NCBI GenBank assembly: GCA_009783495.1
Contig: WRDJ01000065.1
Coordinates: 1 to 5,619, forward strand
Reading direction: 5' to 3'
Origin: Clostridiales bacterium
GTDB taxonomy: Bacteria; Bacillota; Dehalobacteriia; UBA4068
Length of the DNA: 5,619 nt
Made by a program: the position numbers and the translations under genes. The notes beneath the pieces were generated by a model. That model did not search any database and was not told the DNA's origin. It saw only the letters and a list, made by a program, of their open reading frames with translations. Shown piece after piece: positions 1 to 5,619 of this stretch. Within the stretch, counting starts at the first letter, position 1, and each line of letters opens with the position of its first letter.

Positions 1-2
1 AA

Positions 3-434
3 GGGAGCCCTGTACAGGAATATGATAGAAAATTCGTTTTGGAATATGAATGCGGGGCCGGCGGGGTAGGTTACGGCTTCAAGGCCCCTCTGGAAGAGGA
101 TATAACCGGCATTGTTACGGTCTATTATCTCAGCGAAAAAAACGCAAAAGACGCCAAAGACGCTCCGTACCGCTATTATAACGGGAAGAATCTTGGCACG
201 ACGCCCAAGCAAGCGGCAAAAACAGGCTGGCAAGAGGAAAAGGTGGTGATCGGCGGGCATGAAACCACCGCTTATTGGAAGCCGCTTCAGGAAAACACCT
301 CAACGGAATGGCTGACTTTCGTCTATGAAGAAAAGTTTATCATTACGATGTATTTCTTTAAAAACGAAGAAGGCTTGGGCTGTTTGGATTTCGCAAAAGA
401 CCTCGCTTTCGAGTTGATCAATCTCAATCCGTGA
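3..434 (+). CDS. Unrecognised protein, 3' part of a gene cut by the left edge
   Basis: The frame is open from the first complete codon (position 3) to the TGA at 432-434, so this is the C-terminal part (143 codons) of a longer gene. A TTG at 39 could be taken as a start, but the in-frame codons upstream of it (reading GSPVQEYDRKFV) contain no stop, and no Shine-Dalgarno site precedes it. The visible part is soluble-looking, mixed in charge and rich in aromatics. It has a Lys/Asp stretch (EKNAKDAKDA) near residue 45, and beta-rich segments later, such as TEWLTFVYEEKFIITMYFF. There is no transmembrane segment, and any signal peptide would lie outside the window. I do not recognise the family. 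A secreted or lipoprotein-type domain is conceivable from the alternating aromatic beta pattern, but this is a guess. A perfect hairpin follows 7 bp after the stop, so transcription probably ends there. Confidence 0.7.
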   Translation, partial: GSPVQEYDRKFVLEYECGAGGVGYGFKAPLEEDITGIVTVYYLSEKNAKDAKDAPYRYYNGKNLGTTPKQAAKTGWQEEKVVIGGHETTAYWKPLQENTSTEWLTFVYEEKFIITMYFFKNEEGLGCLDFAKDLAFELINLNP

Positions 435-441
435 GAATCAA

Positions 442-474
442 AGAAAGAGATATTTGAAAAAAATATCTCTTTCT
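442..474 (+). terminator. Perfect 14-bp hairpin after the first gene
   Basis: Positions 442-455 (AGAAAGAGATATTT) are exactly complementary to 461-474 (AAATATCTCTTTCT), with a five-base loop, GAAAA. The hairpin begins 7 bp after the upstream stop codon. The 3' arm is pyrimidine-rich, but no clean T tract follows (GCTATT), so it is a plausible rather than textbook intrinsic terminator. It may also act on the other strand, where TTTGATTC follows the stem. It separates the first gene from queA and contains the TTG at 454, which argues against that codon as the queA start. Confidence 0.55.
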
Positions 475-497
475 GCTATTATGGGATCATCAAACAG

Positions 498-505
498 GGC
501 GGTGA
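498..505 (+). promoter_or_regulatory. Ribosome binding site that sets the queA start
   Basis: GGCGGTGA lies 5 bases before the TTG at 511 and matches the GGTGA part of the anti-Shine-Dalgarno complement. No comparable site precedes TTG 454 (inside a hairpin) or ATG 481 (preceded by a pyrimidine-rich stretch). Confidence 0.5.
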
Positions 506-510
506 GAGGA

Positions 511-1533
511 TTGCAAGTCAACGATTTTGATTATTTTCTGCCGGAACGCCTGATCGCGCAGGACCCGGTCGAGCCGAGGAATGCTTCCCGGCTTTTGCTG
601 CTGGGGCGGGAAAGCGGCGCCGTCGCGCACAGCCACTTTCGCCGTCTGGCGGAATATCTGCGGCCGAGCGATGTTTTGGTGCTGAACGAAACCAAGGTTT
701 TGCCCGCCCGTCTCTTCGCCAGAAAGGCCGGCGGCGCTTCCGTTGAGCTTCTGCTGCTGCGGCAAAGCGGCTTGCGTTCCTGGCAGGCTTTGGTGCGCCC
801 GGGGCGCCAAGTTTTGCCCGGGACGCAGCTTTTTTTCGCCTTGCCGGAGCTTGCCGCCCATGTCGTGGATTTTGCTCCTGAGGGCGCGCGTATTATTGAA
901 TTTCAATATGAAGGTGATTTTTTCGCCATTTTAGAGAAGCTGGGGCAAATGCCCCTGCCGCCCTATATCAAAAAGCCGCTGGCTGATCAAAACCGCTATC
1001 AGCCTGTTTATGCCAAAGAGCGCGGCTCAGCCGCAGCCCCCACTGCCGGCCTGCACTTCACACAAGAGATGCTTTTCGCCCTTGCCTCACAGGGGATAAT
1101 CATCGCCAAGGTGCTGCTTCATGTCGGGCTGGGCACTTTCCGGCCGGTCAAGGCGCAGCGGGTGGAGGAACACCTCATGCACGAAGAGTTTTTCCGCGTG
1201 GATGAAGAAAACGCCGGGCTGATCAATGCCGCCAAAGCCGGGGGCGGCAGGGTGATCGGCGTGGGAACGACCAGCGTGCGCACGTTGGAAACCGTTGCGG
1301 GCGAAGATGGGAGGATTCACGCGCAAGAGGGTTGGACAAGCAAATTCATCTATCCCGGCTATCGCTTCAAAGCCGTGGACGGCATGATCACCAATTTTCA
1401 TCTGCCCAAAAGCAGCCTTTTAATGATGGTTTCCGCCTTCGCCGGGCGGGAGAACGTCATGGCGGCCTATGAAGAAGCCATCAGGCAGGAATACAGGTTC
1501 TTCAGCTTCGGCGATGCGATGTTTATTATATAG
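511..1533 (+). CDS. queA: S-adenosylmethionine:tRNA ribosyltransferase-isomerase (QueA)
   Basis: QueA transfers and isomerises the ribosyl moiety of S-adenosylmethionine onto preQ1 at tRNA position 34 to give epoxyqueuosine, the step after Tgt in queuosine synthesis. It is cytoplasmic. Family blocks are present in order, numbered from TTG 511: VNDFDYFLPERLIAQ at 3-17, NETKVLPARL at 59-68, GSAAAPTAGLHFT at about 172-184, LHVGLGTFRPV at 203-213, GVGTTSVRTLE at 250-260, FIYPGYRFKAVDG at about 279-291, and NFHLPKSSLLMMVSAF at about 295-310. From 511 the protein has 340 residues and begins MQVNDFDYFLP, as QueA proteins normally do. That is close to the usual Bacillota length of about 340. The frame is open back to TTG 454, but those 19 extra residues match nothing expected of QueA and begin inside the 442-474 hairpin. 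The gene is GC-rich, complete and without frameshift. It is followed after 30 bp by an unrelated AT-rich gene and then tgt, a variant of the common queA-tgt pair. Confidence 0.95.
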   Translation: MQVNDFDYFLPERLIAQDPVEPRNASRLLLLGRESGAVAHSHFRRLAEYLRPSDVLVLNETKVLPARLFARKAGGASVELLLLRQSGLRSWQALVRPGRQVLPGTQLFFALPELAAHVVDFAPEGARIIEFQYEGDFFAILEKLGQMPLPPYIKKPLADQNRYQPVYAKERGSAAAPTAGLHFTQEMLFALASQGIIIAKVLLHVGLGTFRPVKAQRVEEHLMHEEFFRVDEENAGLINAAKAGGGRVIGVGTTSVRTLETVAGEDGRIHAQEGWTSKFIYPGYRFKAVDGMITNFHLPKSSLLMMVSAFAGRENVMAAYEEAIRQEYRFFSFGDAMFII

Positions 1534-1550
1534 AGTAATTCTGAATAAAA

Positions 1551-1557
1551 AGAGGTG
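1551..1557 (+). promoter_or_regulatory. Ribosome binding site choosing GTG 1564 for the wedged gene
   Basis: AGAGGTG is a good Shine-Dalgarno match 6 bases before the GTG at 1564. An in-frame GTG at 1555 lies within this same motif and has no separate ribosome binding site, so 1564 is the better start. Confidence 0.6.
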
Positions 1558-1563
1558 CAAACC

Positions 1564-3280
<1,717 letters not shown>

Positions 3281-3424
3281 GCGTCGCATTACGATGTCAG
3301 CCGCGTCCCGGGGTCCCCAAAAACCTTTAGGTTCCCGCGATCCTCGACATACGTCACAGTACGCCTGCGGTCGCGCCTCGCGTCTTTCTTGCTTTGCTCG
3401 CTTTTCTTGCCTCCTCAAAAACAC
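3281..3424. repeat. Probable interspersed non-coding repeat after tgt
   Basis: This GC-rich, structured stretch begins at the tgt stop and holds no credible gene. It contains the palindrome GGGGTCCCC at about 3310-3318, a small AACC-TTTA-GGTT inverted repeat at about 3323-3334, an alternating CG-rich part (GCGGTCGCGCCTCGCG), and then a pyrimidine-rich run with repeated CTTGC and GCTCGC-type words up to CCTCCTC. The change to A-rich, ordinary-looking sequence at about 3420 is abrupt. Its look resembles the multi-copy intergenic elements seen in some Bacillota genomes. That it is multi-copy is inference, since only one copy lies in this window. It may also serve as the 3' end of the queA-tgt transcript. 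Confidence 0.4.
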
Positions 3425-3445
3425 GGATTCAGAAAAAAGAGGAAA

Positions 3446-3473
3446 TTGCCGCTGAAACGTGGAAAATTATTCA
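3446..3473 (+). promoter_or_regulatory. Weak candidate promoter for the lipoprotein gene
   Basis: TTGCCG (3446-3451) and TATTCA (3468-3473) are separated by 16 bases and lie 32 bp before the ATG at 3506, in a locally AT-rich patch just downstream of the repeat-like segment. The -10 match is poor. It is listed because the gene is likely to be transcribed separately from tgt. Confidence 0.2.
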
Positions 3474-3505
3474 AAACTCACAAAATGGAAAGGCGTGACA
3501 AAACC

Positions 3506-4768
3506 ATGAAAAAACTGTTTACGCTCCTTTTGGCGGCGATGCTGCTTTTGGCCTTGGCGGCCTGCGGTCCGGCAAGCGGCTTTGAATATCGGTATGACGA
3601 GGAATTGGGTGGCATGGTGATTACGAAATATAAGGGAGATTCAAACAAGGTGCGCATCCCGGAAAAAATCAAGGGCAAGCCGGTGGTCGCCATCGGCGGC
3701 TATTATTTTCCTAATGGCTATATTGGAGCTTTTCAACAAAAAAATGTTAAGGAAGTGCATATCCCTGACAGCGTGACGAGCATCGGCAGCAATGCGTTCC
3801 GGAGTTGCAAGGAACTGACGGATATAAATATCCCCGACGGCGTGACGAGTATTGGCCACTGGGCGTTTACGGGAACAGCTTGGTTAAACGCGCAGCCCGA
3901 CGGGTTGGTCTATGCCGGCAAAGTCGCTTATACTTATAAAGGAGAAATGCCGGAGGGTACGTCCGTTGTATTACTTGAAGGCACGACGATCATTGCCGAT
4001 GATGCCTTCAGCGGCTGCGCGGGTCTGACGAGTATTACGATCCCTGACAGCGTGACGAGCATTGGCCGTCGTGCCTTCAGCGGTTGCGAAGAGCTGACGA
4101 GCATTACCATCCCCGGCAGCGTGAAGAACATTGGCCGTCAGGCGTTCATGGCTTGCAGCTTGTTGGAAAGCGTTACGATAGGCGACGGCGTGACGAGCAT
4201 TGGCAATTGGGCGTTCGGTCTAACACCTTGGCTATATGCGCAGCCGGACGGGTTGGTTTACGCTGGCAAAATCGCTTATACTTATAAAGGAGAAATGCCG
4301 GAGGGCACGTCCATCACATTAAAAGAGGGCACAACGGGCATTGCTGACATGGCGTTCGATGGTTACGAGGGCCTGACCGGCATTACGATCCCCGACAGCC
4401 TGACGAGCATTGGCTACGGCGCGTTCTATGGTTGCACAGGGTTGAAGAGCATTGCGATACCCAACGGCGTGGAGGGCATTAACAATTATACGTTTAATGG
4501 TTGCACAGGGTTGAAGAGCATTACGATCCCTGACAGCGTGACGCGTATCGGCAGCGAGGCGTTCTATGGTTGCACAGGGCTGACGAGTATTACGATCCCT
4601 GACAGCGTGACGATCATTGGCAGTTTGGCGTTCATGAGTTGCTCGAGTCAGTTGCAAGCAACCTACAAAGGCGTAACATACAAGACGGAAGGAAACACTT
4701 GGGGTGCTTATGATGTGCCGCAGTATGATCTGCCGCAAGCCTTCTACGACGCCGTGAACGGAAAATAG
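3506..4768 (+). CDS. BspA-like leucine-rich-repeat (LRR_5) surface lipoprotein
   Basis: The product has 420 residues. It starts MKKLFTLLLAAMLLLALAACG, a lipoprotein signal with lipobox LAAC, so Cys20 should be lipidated and the protein held on the outer face of the membrane. The frame is open further upstream (to 3389), but only ATG 3506 gives a signal peptide. It has an AGGCGTGA Shine-Dalgarno-like site about 7 bases ahead. Residues 22-85 form a divergent N-terminal part. From about residue 86 to 386 there are nine 23-residue repeats with core IPDSVTSIGxxAF and a GCxxLTSIT tail, typical of BspA/TpLRR proteins involved in adhesion or other surface binding. Two 47-residue islands beginning WLxAQPDGLVYAG (residues 126 and 242) interrupt the repeats. 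The C-terminus (ATYKGVTYK...LPQAFYDAVNGK) resembles the tail of similar clostridial lipoproteins. The ligand is unknown. The gene is followed 7 bp later by a strong hairpin. Confidence 0.92.
   Translation: MKKLFTLLLAAMLLLALAACGPASGFEYRYDEELGGMVITKYKGDSNKVRIPEKIKGKPVVAIGGYYFPNGYIGAFQQKNVKEVHIPDSVTSIGSNAFRSCKELTDINIPDGVTSIGHWAFTGTAWLNAQPDGLVYAGKVAYTYKGEMPEGTSVVLLEGTTIIADDAFSGCAGLTSITIPDSVTSIGRRAFSGCEELTSITIPGSVKNIGRQAFMACSLLESVTIGDGVTSIGNWAFGLTPWLYAQPDGLVYAGKIAYTYKGEMPEGTSITLKEGTTGIADMAFDGYEGLTGITIPDSLTSIGYGAFYGCTGLKSIAIPNGVEGINNYTFNGCTGLKSITIPDSVTRIGSEAFYGCTGLTSITIPDSVTIIGSLAFMSCSSQLQATYKGVTYKTEGNTWGAYDVPQYDLPQAFYDAVNGK
3881..3957 (+). repeat. Non-LRR island, copy 1 of a 348-bp internal duplication
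   Basis: This stretch encodes WLNAQPDGLVYAGK followed by VAYTYKGEMPEG. It matches 4229-4305 at an exact offset of 348 bp (116 codons), including 34 identical bases (3924-3957 against 4272-4305). The flanking LRR units align at the same offset, so the duplicated unit is two LRR units plus one island plus one LRR unit. Confidence 0.85.
4229..4305 (+). repeat. Non-LRR island, copy 2 of the 348-bp internal duplication
   Basis: This is the partner of 3881-3957 and encodes WLYAQPDGLVYAGK followed by IAYTYKGEMPEG. Identity is highest in the second half of the island, where synonymous sites are also unchanged, suggesting a fairly recent duplication or gene conversion. Confidence 0.85.
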
Positions 4769-4775
4769 CTTGAAA

Positions 4776-4809
4776 AACAGCGGGGCGCGGCCTTTGGCCG
4801 CGCCCTGTT
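4776..4809. terminator. Bidirectional GC-rich hairpin terminator between convergent genes
   Basis: GGCGCGGCC (4784-4792) pairs with GGCCGCGCC (4796-4804) around a TTT loop. AACAG (4776-4780) and CTGTT (4805-4809) extend the stem around a short bulge. It starts 7 bp after the lipoprotein stop. On the minus strand the stem is followed by CTGTTTTTC (the A run at 4773-4777), so it fits best as the terminator of the leftward ttcA-like gene while also ending the rightward lipoprotein gene. Confidence 0.75.
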
Positions 4810-4844
4810 CATAACATACTAAACAAAGCAGGAGCTAAAAGCGA

Positions 4845-4880
4845 CGGCCCCCATCCCATTTGTCACCGAAAAGCCGCTCC
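4845..4880 (-). repeat. Direct repeat, distal copy of the ttcA-like 3' end
   Basis: These 36 bp match 5038-5073 with two mismatches (4853 A against 5046 G, 4865 A against 5058 G), at an offset of 193 bp. Read on the minus strand in the ttcA frame they encode ERLFGDKWDGGR and continue RF then TAG (stop at 4835-4837). This looks like the original end of the gene. The adjoining third-position base at 4844 also differs from 5037 and is also synonymous (CGT against CGG, both Arg). Confidence 0.85.
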
Positions 4881-5037
4881 CTCCTTTGCCTTTAATCCTC
4901 TTTTTAAGCGGTGGTTGCCGCCTTCGGCGGCAACCCCGTATTAAGAAAAAACGTTTCCCCTCCTTGGGGAGGGGGTTAGGAGGTGGGGCGAAACAGAAGC
5001 AAAAGAAAAGAAGGAAGATGACGAGGGGGTTCAGATC
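4881..5037. mobile_element. Small hairpin-rich insert between the two copies of the ttcA-like 3' end
   Basis: These 157 bp lie exactly between the direct repeats. They contain a perfect 10-bp hairpin with a TTC loop (GGTTGCCGCC at 4913-4922 with GGCGGCAACC at 4926-4935), flanked by roughly complementary TTTTTAA and TTAAGAAAAA arms. A second hairpin follows (CCCCTCC at 4957-4963 with GGAGGGG at 4968-4974). The remainder is purine-rich (AAACAGAAGCAAAAGAAAAGAAGG-like). There is no transposase and no credible gene, although one translation of the minus strand gives NPLPKEGK, a peptide often seen in spurious translations of CCCTCC-type intergenic repeats. I read it as a non-autonomous or remnant element. 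It supplies the present stop codon of the ttcA-like gene. Confidence 0.45.
4946..4974 (-). terminator. Possible minus-strand terminator within the insert
   Basis: On the minus strand the CCCCTCC/GGAGGGG stem (4957-4974, loop CCAA) is followed by AAACG and then six T residues (complement of the A run 4946-4951). The 5-base gap before the T tract is longer than usual. It would end transcription about 60 bp after the current ttcA-like stop. Confidence 0.35.
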
Positions 5038-5619
5038 CGGCCCCCGTCCCATTTGTCGCCGAAAAGCCGCTCCAGCGCGGAAATGGCGCGGTCTTTGGCC
5101 TCCGGGGAAAGCGCGTCCAGCTCCTTGAGGAATTCCTTCATATCCTGCCTTCTGGTTTGGCCGCTGGCCGGGCAAAGGCTGGGCATGACCGGCAAATCGC
5201 AGGCCCTCGCGACATAGGCCACCAGCGCCTCCGGGGCATAGACGAAGGGGCGGATCACGGTCACGCCCTTCCTATCCAGATATGTCACGGGATTGAAAGC
5301 GGCGATATTGCCCTCGAAAAAGGTTTTCAGGAGCAAGGTCTCCAACACGTCATCCTGATGATGCCCCAAAGCCACCTTGCTGTAGCCGTTGGCCAGGGCC
5401 AGGTTGTTGAGCGCGCCGCGCTGCAGCTTGGCGCAGAGCGAGCAGGGGTTGCTCTCTCGCCGCACCTCGAAAACCAGCGGGCCGATCTGCGTTTTCTCGT
5501 GGAAAAAGGGCACGTCCAGTCGGTAGCAATATTCCGCGAGGGAAGAAACATCCTCACCGGGAAAGCCCAGCCCGATATGCCCGGCCGCCAGCCGGTACTT
5601 AAATTTGGAAAGCGGCTGG
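5031..5619 (-). CDS. ttcA: TtcA-like tRNA thiolation protein, 5' end beyond the right edge
   Basis: This gene belongs to the TtcA/TilS-like ATP-pyrophosphatase family. TtcA adenylates and thiolates cytidine 32 in the tRNA anticodon loop, using an iron-sulfur cluster. The frame is open to the window edge: beyond the GTG at 5513 it continues upstream through GHIGLGFPGEDVSSLAEYC, a normal family segment, so that GTG is internal. 195 residues are visible. In order they show LGFPGED at 17-23, the NPCSLC cluster-binding pair (Cys59 and Cys62), GHHQDDVLETLLL at 85-97, PVTYLDRKGVTVIRPF at about 110-125, and a third cysteine in SLCPASGQTRRQ (Cys149). The PP-loop SGGKDS motif should lie just outside the window. 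The length suggests the short Clostridia type rather than the 311-residue E. coli protein, so the exact substrate is inferred. The C-terminus has been altered by the neighbouring insert (GGRI-stop instead of GGRRF-stop). Confidence 0.85.
   Translation of the reverse strand, partial: QPLSKFKYRLAAGHIGLGFPGEDVSSLAEYCYRLDVPFFHEKTQIGPLVFEVRRESNPCSLCAKLQRGALNNLALANGYSKVALGHHQDDVLETLLLKTFFEGNIAAFNPVTYLDRKGVTVIRPFVYAPEALVAYVARACDLPVMPSLCPASGQTRRQDMKEFLKELDALSPEAKDRAISALERLFGDKWDGGRI
5038..5073 (-). repeat. Direct repeat, gene-proximal copy inside the ttcA-like gene
   Basis: This is the partner of 4845-4880. In the present gene it encodes the ERLFGDKWDGGR end of the protein, after which the sequence enters the insert, reads one Ile codon and stops (TGA, 5031-5033). 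Confidence 0.85.

Larger units (their letters stand above)
3761..4663 (+). repeat. Nine 69-bp coding repeats (23-residue LRR units)
   Basis: Units begin with an ATC or ATA codon at 3761, 3830, 4040, 4109, 4178, 4388, 4457, 4526 and 4595. Adjacent units are exactly 69 bp apart, except for two gaps of 210 bp that hold the WLxAQPDG islands. Within the cluster at 4388-4663 neighbouring units share long identical words such as GGTTGCACAGGG, pointing to recent tandem expansion. These are protein repeats, not a CRISPR array: there are no unique spacers and the reading frame is kept throughout. Confidence 0.9.

Noticed and set aside
454..510. N-terminal extension of QueA from TTG 454 or ATG 481
   Set aside because: The extra residues have no counterpart in QueA proteins. 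TTG 454 is inside the 442-474 stem, and neither codon has a ribosome binding site. TTG 511 has one and gives the canonical N-terminus.
435..510. preQ1 riboswitch upstream of queA
   Set aside because: The only structure is the simple AT-rich perfect hairpin. I see no preQ1-I type pseudoknot arrangement with an A-rich tail overlapping the ribosome binding site.
3761..4663. CRISPR-like array because of regular 69-bp spacing
   Set aside because: The periodicity is coding (23 codons per unit), the frame is uninterrupted and there are no unique spacers.
4319..4738. Minus-strand repetitive open frame (RHAVRDRN-like repeats)
   Set aside because: It is the antisense reading of the 69-bp LRR repeats. 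The repetition comes from the lipoprotein gene on the plus strand.
4819..4844. Possible small gene or tRNA between the terminator and the direct repeat
   Set aside because: The stretch is too short and has no cloverleaf or ribosome binding site. It is best read as the old 3' flank of the ttcA-like gene.
4819..5175. Minus-strand open frame of 118 codons across the insert
   Set aside because: It overlaps the ttcA-like gene on the same strand in another frame. It consists of low-complexity Arg/Pro/Gly and repeat-derived sequence such as NPLPKEGK, and it lacks a ribosome binding site. It is a by-product of the insert and the GC-rich gene.

Overview
The window looks like chromosomal DNA of a Gram-positive-type bacterium, most likely Bacillota (Clostridia or Negativicutes). 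This is inferred from the queA-tgt pairing, a BspA-type leucine-rich-repeat lipoprotein with a lipobox, purine-rich Shine-Dalgarno sites with TTG and GTG starts, and a short Clostridia-like TtcA homologue. I cannot name a genus. The conserved genes are GC-rich. Two small unassigned genes are visibly richer in A+T.

Layout, left to right. (1) The 3' part of an unrecognised gene enters from the left edge and stops at 434. (2) A perfect 14-bp hairpin (442-474) follows. (3) queA is read from a TTG at 511, about 19 codons downstream of the longest possible start. (4) An AT-rich gene of unknown function (1564-2127) is wedged between queA and tgt. (5) tgt (2153-3280). (6) A structured, apparently non-coding 3' segment (3281-3424) looks like an interspersed repeat. 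(7) A lipoprotein of 420 residues built from 23-residue BspA/LRR_5 repeats, with an internal 348-bp duplication. (8) A strong hairpin terminator (4776-4809) serves the convergent genes. (9) A 157-bp hairpin-rich insert is bracketed by two 36-bp copies of the 3' end of the next gene. (10) The minus-strand ttcA-like gene runs off the right edge.

Functionally, QueA and Tgt are successive enzymes of queuosine synthesis at tRNA position 34. Tgt inserts preQ1 and QueA then adds the epoxycyclopentanediol precursor. The right-hand gene is an ATP-pyrophosphatase-type tRNA thiolase, probably acting on C32 of the anticodon loop. Three of the recognisable genes are therefore tRNA anticodon-loop modifiers, while the lipoprotein and the two small unassigned genes are accessory.

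The most unusual structure is at 4845-5073. The last 12 codons of the ttcA-like gene are present twice, 193 bp apart. All three differences between the copies fall at synonymous third codon positions, and the distal copy still ends in its own stop codon. This looks like a small element that inserted at, and rebuilt, the 3' end of the gene.
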